Translations under genes and position numbers: made by a program
Shown: piece after piece, positions 33,801-42,000 of the stretch
Position numbering within the stretch: position 1 is the first letter of the stretch
Layout of the letters: each line of letters begins with the position of its first letter
From: Henricia sp. BOLD:AAB3569
Lineage: Eukaryota > Echinodermata > Asteroidea > Spinulosida > Echinasteridae
Length of the DNA: 64,000 nt
Direction: 5' to 3'
Assembly: GCA_037783545.1 (NCBI GenBank)
Contig: JBBELK010000058.1
Location: 2,405,700-2,469,699, forward strand
Notes under the pieces: generated by a model
Seen by the model: only the letters and a program-made list of their open reading frames with translations
Told to the model about the DNA's origin: nothing
Databases searched by the model: none

Positions 33801-35002
33801 CTCCATGGAGATGCCCCCGGAGGTTGCCTCAGTATCTCTTGGTTCTTCCTGTGGGCATTCTCCAACTGCCACCTCATCTGCCAAAACAAAAATTGCTATC
33901 ACAATTACAAAAAGTTTTTTTTAGTCATTAATTCTGCCTATTTCATTATCACCATTAACTATACAAATCGTTTCCTAAAGCACATTTGAGCATTGCTGGT
34001 AGGCCTACATGTAGGTTGATGTATTGTACATGTAGGGTTACCCCTGTATCGATCGTACATATGTGGGGTTCCCCACCACGACATTGAAACCAAAGTTACT
34101 CCGAGTACTGCTTACAAGCATGTGTTTGTTTTTTTGTGAGAATTATGCTAATAATGCACTAGGTGGGCGCTGTCTCTGTAGATCTGCAGGCGCGGATCTA
34201 GAGGGGGGTTTTGGGGGTCAAAACGCGCCCCTGCTCGGACTCAATTTTGTAATTTTTTTTATTTAATGGATTTTGTGCGTCCGCCTGTCCGCAATAAGCC
34301 GATATGACTGGCTACCCTCCCTCCAAATTGGAACCAAAATTGAATTTTTTGGGGGGTTGGGGGGTGGTGTTATAAAAGGCCCCCAGCCCCCAGCTCGAGC
34401 CCCGCCCCATCCACCCCCCTCCCCCTCCCCCTCCCCCTCCCCCTGCCCTCCACCCCCTGCCCCTGCACCCCACCCCGCCCCCCCCACTTCATCCTGGATC
34501 CGCCCCGGTTATGATTGGTCATAAATAATGTGATTCGGCTCGGAACTAGGCATTCTGAAATTGAGGGGTTTTGAGCTTTTCTGAGAAAATCTTCCCCACT
34601 CCTAAATTTAGGTTTCTCTATCACTTTCCTTTCTCCATTATCAAACAAATCTACACTTTTCACATTTATGACATTTACTTGATTGATTGACAGGTAACTT
34701 AAAGATAAATATTAAGGATAAACTTATCAATTCTTACTCGGAGTTTACATACCTTGCCCTTGGCTTACACTTAGTGACACCGGCAGTACCACTTCGCCTT
34801 TGTCAAGTTTAATATAATCCTTGGCTCCCAGATTGCATTCAACAATCTCAAGTCTGTGAACATTGCCAAGGTCGAACTCAGTACCGTCGTAATCATGGTC
34901 TTCGTCCTCATCGTCATCATCATCACCGTCATTGCCCAGAACTTGGTTGATCTGCAGAATGTCTTTTTGCAACTGTTCTTCTGTATCACTTTCGGTATCC
35001 AT
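16088..35002 (-). CDS. SNAPC4: snRNA-activating protein complex subunit 4 (SNAP190), 17 exons
   Basis: Largest subunit of SNAPc, which binds the proximal sequence element of snRNA promoters for RNA polymerases II and III. Exons in order: 35002-34753, 33877-33708, 32896-32798, 32222-32144, 30709-30523, 30120-30048, 29279-29115, 28512-28448, 28251-28166, 27047-26941, 25782-25688, 24588-24494, 24393-24306, 23336-23193, 22047-21213, 19324-19254, 18340-16088. Total about 1,620 residues (human 1,469). The N-terminus MDTESDTEEQ with an acidic run, then LLGDRF and EECQSYWQNSQHPSIN, match SNAP190. Myb repeats span about residues 270-530 (for example KNWSRLAESFPGRTQFQIRD, GTWTYEE, NWSKISEAL). The C-terminus (ATLQGLVFLLLDRKNLE, KRFLSLF) matches the conserved SNAPC4 tail. 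Phases agree at every junction except exons 12-13, which are one base short; exon 7 needs a GC donor. The start is the first in-frame ATG. Confidence 0.93.
16676..16845 (-). repeat. Coding minisatellite in SNAPC4, 21-bp unit (LTQEPNQ)
   Basis: About eight tandem 21-bp units encode LTQEPNQ with small variants (VTQEPNQ, RIREPSQ at the ends), about residues 1370-1425. The central units are identical in DNA, so copy number is probably unstable. The frame is kept because the unit is a multiple of three. It lies in the poorly conserved part of the protein between the Myb region and the C-terminal tail. Confidence 0.85.
18048..18165 (-). repeat. Coding minisatellite in SNAPC4, 18-bp unit (GQQELS)
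   Basis: Tandem 18-bp units encode GQQELS about five times, then GQQQLS and GQQQLN, about residues 930-968. Unit length differs from that of the other minisatellite in the same exon, so the two arose independently. Both are rich in Gln. Confidence 0.85.
18341..19253 (-). other. SNAPC4 intron 16
   Basis: Nothing beyond intron sequence is seen. It is bounded by donor CTACAG/GTGAGA at exon 16 and acceptor CCTTTCAG at exon 17. Confidence 0.6.
19641..19915. mobile_element. 275-bp MITE with perfect 21-bp terminal inverted repeats
   Basis: The ends begin GGGCCCAATTTCATAGAG and are perfect inverted copies over 21 bp (19641-19661 and 19895-19915). Internal GGCTATTTCA and TGAAATAGCC blocks give further self-complementarity. 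It lies in SNAPC4 intron 15. Related end motifs (CCAATTTCATAAA, CCTATTTCATAAAGC) occur nearby at 20257 and 20670. Confidence 0.85.
20288..20624 (+). mobile_element. tRNA-derived SINE (family S1), full copy
   Basis: The tRNA-like head has GTGTGGTCTAGTGGGTATG and B-box GGTTCGAGCCCC. The body contains CCCTGGGCAAGGCACTTAAT, typical of SINE2-type elements of marine invertebrates, and the tail is ATT-rich. It lies in SNAPC4 intron 15, just after a fragment with a CCAATTTCATAAA terminus at 20257. Confidence 0.8.
20670..20980. mobile_element. MITE with 'CCTATTTCATAAAGC' ends
   Basis: CCTATTTCATAAAGCTTG (from about 20671) is paired with GGCTTTATGAAATGG (to about 20984) in inverted orientation. The ends resemble those of the 19641 element, so these may be members of one broad family. 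Confidence 0.5.
21066..21195 (-). mobile_element. SINE family S3, headless fragment
   Basis: Body and 3' end only. The shared blocks, read on plus, are GACCCAGGGACC, GAATAAATT, ATACAAATGTGGACAAATG and TCCATG. The same blocks are in the full copy at 23602-23749 and the fragment at 37320-37405. It ends about 15 bp before SNAPC4 exon 15. Confidence 0.6.
22048..23192 (-). other. SNAPC4 intron 14
   Basis: No gene or clear repeat was identified; there is only AT-rich sequence with short accidental frames. Confidence 0.5.
23362..23584 (-). mobile_element. tRNA-derived SINE (family S2)
   Basis: On minus the head reads GGTGTTATGGCCAAGCGGTC, with the GGCC..GCGGTCTAGTG segment duplicated, then GGTTCGATTCCTGGCC (B box), then TTGAGCAAGGCACTTAACC. 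It ends in an AAAT-repeat tail (23362-23385). A tRNA-Leu or tRNA-Ser-like origin is suggested by GGCCGAGCGGTC. It lies 25 bp upstream of SNAPC4 exon 14. Confidence 0.8.
23602..23749 (-). mobile_element. tRNA-derived SINE (family S3), copy with head
   Basis: On minus it begins GGCTTCATAGCTCAATTGG (A box) and has the B box GCGGTTCAAATCC. The body is shared with 21066-21195 and 37320-37405, ending CCTGGAGGTCCC. The cloverleaf is imperfect (no U at position 33), so it is a SINE head and not a tRNA gene. Confidence 0.75.
24655..25216. mobile_element. Nested foldback element with tRNA-like arms and G/C homopolymers
   Basis: The outer arms (about 24655-24803 and 25105-25216) are inverted imperfect copies carrying a tRNA-like block. 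The inner arms (about 24875-24912 and 24943-24990) are also inverted copies, around CCATGCCAACCCATTCACTA. Between outer and inner arms lie a near-pure G run (24804-24858) and a C run (24990-25022). Long frames translating to Gly or Pro runs here are artefacts. It lies in SNAPC4 intron 11. Confidence 0.75.
24680..24751 (-). repeat. tRNA-like sequence (SINE head), not a functional tRNA
   Basis: GCCCAAATAGCTCAGTTGG, a GCTC/GAGC D stem and a perfect T arm around GGGTTCGAATCCC give a cloverleaf. The acceptor stem has only five pairs, the anticodon loop lacks U33 and the variable loop is short. An inverted, further decayed copy is at about 25135-25195. Confidence 0.6.
26872..26923. repeat. Perfect 19-bp hairpin in SNAPC4 intron 10
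   Basis: TTGCGGTGGCTAAAATACA (26872-26890) is perfectly inverted at 26905-26923 with a 14-base loop. It starts 17 bases past the exon 10 donor, so the nascent intron could fold close to the 5' splice site. The stem is too short for a typical animal pre-miRNA. Confidence 0.7.
27497..27840 (+). mobile_element. tRNA-derived SINE (family S4)
   Basis: The head contains CCGTGGCCGAGTGGTTAGGG (tRNA-Ser/Leu-like A box). The body contains CCCTTGGGCAAGGAACTCAA and the tail is AAT-repeats. It lies in SNAPC4 intron 9. Confidence 0.75.
30215..30505 (-). mobile_element. tRNA-derived SINE (family S5) abutting a SNAPC4 exon
   Basis: On minus the head reads GGCACGGTGATCTAGTGG with B box TTGGTTCGACACC, followed by a body ending near GGGTTATTTGGG-like sequence at 30215. 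Its head is about 20 bases from the exon 5 donor (exon 30523-30709), leaving very little original intron between them. Confidence 0.7.
30855..30935. repeat. Inverted copy of the repeat at 7157-7250
   Basis: Contains TTACTTGTTATCAAGATGGT and GTAATCATCCTGTGAA, the reverse complement of blocks at 7157-7250. It lies in SNAPC4 intron 4. Confidence 0.5.
31840..32040. repeat. Repeat family R3, copy 1
   Basis: Shares with 33080-33285 the blocks TTTGGTGACTTTACACCT.ATTTT, a ..AGTGTTT.TA.A.GG.. stretch, TTTTGTC..GG, GAAGATTTTGTC-like sequence and AG.GGAAAAC. Both copies are in SNAPC4 introns flanking different exons. Confidence 0.6.
32390..32720 (-). repeat. Interspersed family R2, copy 2
   Basis: On minus it carries GCCTCCATAAGAGCC, a CACTCTGCC..AAATGCCTCC block, TCAGCTCATCCCATGCAGG, GAGAAAATCACTGAAGCGG and CAGTATTGGAA. 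It sits between SNAPC4 exons 3 and 4 and partly mimics coding sequence. Confidence 0.65.
33080..33285. repeat. Repeat family R3, copy 2
   Basis: Diverged copy of 31840-32040 in the same orientation, in the intron between SNAPC4 exons 2 and 3. Confidence 0.6.
34189..34507. mobile_element. Degenerate 'GCGGATC' terminal-repeat element with C-rich interior
   Basis: The left end GCGCGGATCTAGAGGGGGG and inverted right end CCTGGATCCGCCCC bracket a G-rich, then C-rich tract. The ends resemble those of the elements at 861-1104 and 14375-15097. It lies in SNAPC4 intron 1. Confidence 0.5.
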
Positions 35003-35184
35003 ACTTTGAATGGTGGGAAAAGTGCTTTTACAGGACAATTTATCAAACGTTCCCGAAGCGTTTTACACCGAAAAACTGATGATGTGCACGGCCATGATGA
35101 TGTATGCAGTGCGCGCGCGCGCGCTTTGATCAACAGTAGTAGCGTCGCTAGGTGGCGCTATTTTTTGCTGCACCTGTTGCTTTC
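35003..35184 (-). promoter_or_regulatory. Probable SNAPC4 5' UTR and core promoter region
   Basis: Between the SNAPC4 start codon and the MITE fragment starting near 35185 are only about 180 bp. They include a CG-repeat (35109-35122) and a GCCATGG block at 35188. No TATA box is seen. Assignment is by position. Confidence 0.35.
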
Positions 35185-35460
35185 GGCCATGGGTGTTGAG
35201 ATTTTTGATACGATATCAATTGTCATATTTTTCTCATTACCATTCTGAAATTTCGCGTTCTCAATCCGTATATTTTCAAGGATATTGTCGGAAAACCATC
35301 GAAATTTTGTAACTTATTTGGTTCTATAGTCCAACAGTGCAATACAACAACCCTTTTGCTTTCACATGCAAATTTCCTGTTTTCTTCCCATGGATAGTAT
35401 TTTGGGGAGGTGTTTTTTTATGTGATTGTTGGGTTAAAAAGAAATACATTTTTCTGATAG
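35185..35460. mobile_element. MITE family M1, copy 3 (incomplete ends)
   Basis: The interior matches copy 1 in the same orientation, including CATATTTTTCTCATTACCAT and a later GATTGTTGGGTTA block. The GGAGCGTGACC termini are not recognisable. It lies directly upstream of SNAPC4. Confidence 0.65.
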
Positions 35461-35559
35461 GCCTATCTGGCTACAAATTACAAATTAGTCTATAGAAAAT
35501 CAGCCCGCCGTATACCTTGCGCCTATACATATTTAATTCGTGCATTTTAAAGATCGATT

Positions 35560-35720
35560 ACAGGATTGGAAAACTGTTACAACAGCATTATCTTCATATG
35601 TGAGTGAGGATGATAAAAAACCAACCTGAACTGTGGGTAACCTCATCTACGTTCCGAGAAAACAATGAAAACTGCCAATGTTTTCATGAAATCGTGCAAA
35701 ACCACCTTCCAATTTTCTTT
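35560..35720 (-). repeat. Repeat family R1, inverted copy
   Basis: Reverse complement of R1 blocks (CTTCATATGTGAG, AAAAAACCAACCTG, ACGTTCCGAGAAAACAA, TTTTCATGAAATCGTGC). M1 and R1 are adjacent here for the third time. Confidence 0.55.
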
Positions 35721-36077
35721 AGGATGGTCCCCCGGCTGTAGGCCTATTATAATTGTACAAAAATGGAGGGATGCATATACATCGCACTAAATAATAACAA
35801 CTAATCCCTTAACGTGTGCTAAACATTCCTTTTCAACCAAAAGTAACTTGAGAGCGTTTAGACTATTTTTAAGTTATTTTGAAGTTTAATCCCAATTTAT
35901 ACAGTCGTAAGATGTTTTCATCGACTGTTTGAAAACCAATTATCATAAACGCATTAGGCCCCCGTTTTTCCAAAGAAAGGATCTCTTTTTCGATGAGCTT
36001 TGAAAGTACGTAAACTAATTTCTGTTGGCATCAGTTTTACGAGATGCCCAATATGACTCGTTGGTGTATATAGCCGG

Positions 36078-36083
36078 TTTATT
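36078..36083 (-). terminator. Poly(A) signal overlapping the ODAD3 stop codon
   Basis: The last codons read AAG AAA TAA followed by A, so AATAAA (36083-36078) overlaps the stop codon (36081-36079). I saw no other canonical signal in the next several hundred bases downstream. The 3' UTR may therefore be only 15-30 nt. Confidence 0.45.
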
Positions 36084-39000
36084 TCTTGCGGCGCCCCCGT
36101 GTCCGTTTCTTGTTCTTCTGGTCCATCAGAGCTCGTCCCTGCCGCTTGATGTCCGCGTTCGTTAACATTTCTTCGTTGTCTTGACTGTCGTATCCAAAGT
36201 CGTCTGGTAAAAAAGTTACAAAAAATGCAGTCTGCTCAATCTATTTTCACCGATTTTCTCTGAACATTAACTTAGTTTTACCCTTCAAACACACACAAAC
36301 AAACTTTCGCCAATTAAGATGGTGAAACACCTTCCTGTGTATTACCAAGTGGAAATACCATTACTTTATATGACATTGAGATAAAAAAAAAAATCAAATT
36401 GGCCACGGTATACACTGGAACGTTTTCGGCCGACGCGACTCAACTCAACTCAACTCAATTCAACTTGTCGGCTAGAGTTGGTGTCAGTCGGTGACAGTCG
36501 GGCCTAGTTTTTCAACACTGCTGAAAAACTAGTTCAAACAACTTCAGACTATAGAAGCAACTGACTCCGATTTGAGTCGTGAAGTGGTATACACGCACTT
36601 ACCGACTTTCACCAACTAGTTCGCTCCAGTTTAGTCAAGTTGAGTCGCGTCGGCCGAAAAAAGTTCCAGTGTATCTACTGGGCTTTAAATATATGGTCGT
36701 CAAGCGTCTGAAAGAGTCAATTTCCATCACTAAAGACTTTAAAGGCCAGTCCCATTGTGTTATTTGAAGATAAAACATTGTTGAATTTCTGGAACAATGG
36801 CATTTACATTTTACAAATCTAAAGAATAATGTTATTAAACTAGCCTGCAGAAATTTCAACTCCACTTTAAAATCCATGCTTAAGCAGGCTTTTGTGTTAA
36901 GTGAATAAAAAAAAAATTTGCGCACACGCGCATTTCTTAAACCACCTTTAATCAATTTCATGTAAAGAAGTATCATTTTGACAGAAAAAATCCCAAAGTT
37001 GCATATTTGTTACCATTGCTGTCAACAATTTGAGACGGGCTATTTTCCTGTCAATTTATGAAGTAAATGTTTGTATATAGGCCTAATTGCAAATAAAGCA
37101 GGCGGCTTTTTAAAAAGTAATCTTTAGAAACCCGAATACCTGAGTTGTAGGAATCTGGTTCATCCAAACGAACCCGCAAATTCTCACTTCTCTGCCTGTT
37201 TTCCATAAAGTCATGAAACTGCATAAACAGACAAAAAATAACAAGCCTATTTGAACTATAATAATAATAATGGACATTTATAATGCGCCAGTGGAGCCAT
37301 GTTGCTTTTCACTGCATCCAGATTTCCCAAACTCATATGGACATTTGTCCACATTTGTATCGTTTTCATTCACCCCGGCGGTCCCTGGGTCATAATTCCT
37401 AAAAAATAATTACTTATTCATACTTGTATATTTGGACATTTCACCATAATTTATTTTAAAAACTGGCAACTCGGAAAAGTGAATTTTCACCGTTTTTCCG
37501 ATTGAAATTTGAGCCATGCCGGAATCCATATAGTTATACAGAACCAACGATCTCCACCCCTTACCTCTGGACTGTTCATGATCTTCTTGAACGAGGCGCT
37601 ATCACGAACGCTGGATTGCGCCATCAGTTTCTGGAGTTTATTTTCGCATATCTGAAGCTGTTCCAAGTTATCGTCTGGATTTGCATTGTTTCGCATGGGC
37701 TGCACGCAAAATATTCACACAAAAAAGTAAGCGAAAATATAGGCCTACTGTTAAAATTAAAGTTACTGTTGGAAATTATAATCCATACGTGACGCCATAA
37801 CATGAAGAATGTGTTACAAATTATATACTATGCTTTCTTCAAAATGGCTCAATGATTCAAACTCTATAATCGCAACAAATGATTTTGACAAGCAACAACC
37901 ACAAAATCATTAAAATGAAGCCCAGGAAAATATGACTTTGATCTTTTAAGTTACAAGGGAATATTCGGCTGCCATTACCGGTTTAAGCTTTATGTCCTTC
38001 AAAGTGTCATAAAGATGACGTATTCCATTCTTCACGTCAGTTATGATCACGTGATTTTTGTGTACGCTGTTGCAGAGTAACTCCTGCTTTTCTTCCGCTT
38101 TGGACACGTGCTCCTGCATCTTCTCCAGGAGTTGCTGACCTCTGAAATACGAGGGACGGAAGAATTCATACGATAAAGGAAAGGATGAGGCATGCTAAAA
38201 GCATCATATTTTCTTGCACGACAACTTTTCAGAAAATTCAATTACGGTCACTTCCCGTAACATTTTACGTAGGCCTACTTTTTACTCCAAAAGAGGGTTG
38301 TCTTTTTAAACAGCTCATTTTCTGCTAAAAAAGCATTCTGTGGTAACTCGGCGCCATCTTTATTTTAGTCGCCGTACTCAGAACAGTTGGATACGTTTTC
38401 CAAAAGAAACACACTCTATATGGCTGAGTTCGGGCGGTCTGTTATTGACAAGGATTAACTCGTTCACGCTCCCGAACGACGGGAACACAACCTGAGAACA
38501 CTTTCTACACTTTACGCAGGATCACACACCACCTATAAATCGAGAACAAGTTACCTCGGGGTCAAAATCAATATCAGCGGTGGGCAAAGTTTTTTGTTTG
38601 TGACAGCGACAACCAAACCAAAATAGATGCCTTACCCTGATGTTTTCTGAAAATGTTCACAGCGACTCGGTTGAGGCATCGCGCAATAGTGCAGCTGACG
38701 AAATATTGCACTCAATCGCGTGCTGTTAGATGAGGCCTGTTTACACGACAACAACCAGAAACATGTTTTTGTCGTAACTGCAAATTCAACCAATGATCAA
38801 CTCACTGAGACATCTTGCTTTCCCCGCTGTACTTCATGGCTTCGTACTGCTGAGTAAGCTGTCGCTTCTGTTCGCTCAGCCATTTCTGCTGTTTCTCCAC
38901 CGTCTGTTTCTGTGCTAAGAGATGGTCATAGGTTCCTCCTTGGTTTAGGAATCGAGACTCGATGTCCTGATCAGCGTATACAAAGAGAAATGAATCCAGA

Positions 39001-42000
39001 TTTGAGTTGAATTGTGATACAGTATTACCGCGAGAAAAATCTCAAACCAATTATTTCCTCTTCAACAGGAACAAAACGTTCTTAAAATATTGATGTTTAA
39101 TAAGAACAGAAGTTTGTGGAATACAGCGAACTTGTGGATAACAAGGCACTGATCGACCAATCACGTTGAAATCGCTTTAAAGATTGGTCCACATCCGCTT
39201 CTGCCAGTGATTTCCTCCAGATGCAAGAGGATCTGTTTGAACAAAGTATTAATGGAATGTGGCATTTTCTGTTTCTGCAAGAATCGTGCAGTTAAGGGCT
39301 GTCAGAAAACTAGTTTTGTTTGGTTTCAACCTGATTTAACCTGTATGCACGGGACGAGCTGAACTCTGGAGCGCTGCGTCTCCCAGACAGCTCTAGAAGG
39401 GAAGGAGCTTAGGGAGGCACTTCGGCAGAAAGGCGCACCCTTAGCGAGTCATCTTTGCCACAAGAGTTACTGACCGATAAAAATGTGTCAGAGTAGGCCT
39501 ATATTTTGCGTTTCTGCTTTCAACCGCATTTTCAAAGGATGGGTCTGTTGCAAACGAACCTCAATATTGGACACTCCAGTGGCATCCTGAATGCGTCTGT
39601 AAGCTTCTTCATACGTGGTGACCTTCACCCAGTTATCTTCATCCATTTGAGATTGACGCTTGCTTTCTGTCAAAGTGTGGAAAATCAAATACCAACACCA
39701 AAGTTGATTTATAATGCTTATAATTTTTTTAAATCACGTCAGGACTTCTTCCTATTAATCGAGTCGAGTCGGGCATGTGTTCGCTAGAGTTGAGTCCGAG
39801 TCGGGTGAGCTTTACTAATCACTAAATATTAAGAGTCTAAAAACTGACAAGGAGTACAGACGTTTCGTACGGAGGAGCTGGATTTTTAGTTGCCGAATTG
39901 ACAAATCTAGATATATATTTTACGTATTGGAGATTGTGTCGGTTGGCTTTTTTTTGGGAATTTTACGTTTATATTGTCACGTCGACTTGGTGGACTTAGG
40001 CGTGATGTTGACACTTTGTGCTTCAAGTCGTGTCTAACGGTCACTGTCCGACCGGAATCAAGAACGCGGCGACTATATGTTAGGCGTTTTCTGTGAAACC
40101 TGAGCACGACTTCATATTATAGGGAGGTTCGCGTAAAACGCAAACGTGAACGCCAAATGGCTCGAGCACTGGTCATATCTTTAGGAGGTCTCAAAATCCA
40201 GGTTCGAATTTTGGTCACGGCAAAAGAGTCATCTTGTCATGAAAGTCACATTTGTCTTTTCTAAGATTTCCTCAAAGTATAACGACCAAGATCTCAATGC
40301 ATTTCGCGTTCACGTATACGCGTTTTACGTGCATCTAAACCTCCCTAATATTTAACGTCCACTCTTGTTCTATAGATAGTATTCGAACACGTGCGAATAC
40401 GCCATTTTGTAAGTCAAATAATTGTGGAAGTGATGTGCGTGCGCGTTGCGTGTGTCTCTGGTGGGCGTAGCGCGGTTTAGTTCACCAATGGGAGCCTTCG
40501 TACAGAGCGTTACGCGTGCTATGGACACACGCGGCGCGCGCGCGCATTGCTTCCGCAGTGGCGCGGCGTTGTTTGACACACGACATGACGTCATGAGAAA
40601 GCTATCAATTTTTTTACCCGTAGGTACTCGATTCGAGCGGAGTCGCCAAAATCGTGACTTGGATTGGACTCGAGTTGACTCATTGACCCGAGTCATGGTA
40701 AGTAGCACCACACTCTTAGGTATACCTTGGGAGGGGTCATCGGTATGGAATGTTGCCCGAGCACGCTTCTCAATTTTCTCGGCCATTTCTTTCTGCTTCT
40801 CCGCCTGTTTCTTCATTCGTGTCAGAGTGCGATCACGCGTGCGTTTGGCTTCGATCATGGATTGCTCTAACAGACTGAGTTCTTCCTGTCAAGTAAAAAA
40901 CAAAATCAGTCGATATTGTTAAAACTGTTCATCTATACACTGGATTAGAGGATTCGGGATGGATTAGGAATTAGGATTAGTTAGTCTCGCCGTGATTAAG
41001 GAGAACAAGAAATGATTTGCCTTTGCTTGATCTCGTTTGGCGTGTGCGTCTTGACTGATTCCAATCAACTCTTTCAATTCGTGACGCTGATCTTGAAGAG
41101 AACTCTCCAGCGATTTCAACTTCCTCGGAAGGCCAAGTCGTTCCTTTGTGGAGAATATAAAAGTTCATATCGCTGTTATTGTGACGGTTATTGTTATCTT
41201 AAATGTAGACTGTTTAATTAAACATTCACTGCTCATAATAAGAAGACTGGCGGCCCGTCCCACAATAGGCCTAAGGGGCAAGGCAAGGAGCGCATTTAAG
41301 TTGTAGAAAACCAGACATTTACATATTTTGTTGGCGGACGATGCAGTCACCATTCTTGAAAACCAGCCATGTTACTGCACATTAAAAAGCTATAACCCCT
41401 CCTTATAATATAACAGGCTTCAAATTCTGCTCTGGTGAATAATGTGTTTCCGTGAGACCGTGAGTGATTATTTCAGGAGTGTGTATTCACTATAAGTTGG
41501 CGATATTGTGGGGGGTAAGCAGATATTGTATTGAGGGTATGCATTCCACTTGGATGATTCTGTATATGATTAGACAATTGTATCTGCGTGACTTATATGA
41601 CAGACACACCTTGTCACAAGAATAGGCGAAAACAGTCCTTTGAAAAACAATTTCCAAAATTGACATCATACTAATATTCCTAACATATTACGACAGTGAA
41701 TAATGTATAACATGAGGTGTATTACTGTAAAGAAAGTTTTGTTTAAGAGGTCTTAATTCTTTACAAATCTAAGACATGGTAGATTAGTTTGTTTTGCAAT
41801 AAAGCGTTTATGTCCTAACTTGTAATTTAAAAAGTTAAGACACACAAATTTAAGGCAAATTTAATTTAGTTATGACACAGGATGTGTCTCGGACTTACGA
41901 TCCACCTCTGGGACATAAACATGAGGACATAAACTTGGGACATAATCATTAACAAAACGAAACATCATCGAAAGATTGTGTACCCACTTCTTCCAGCGAG

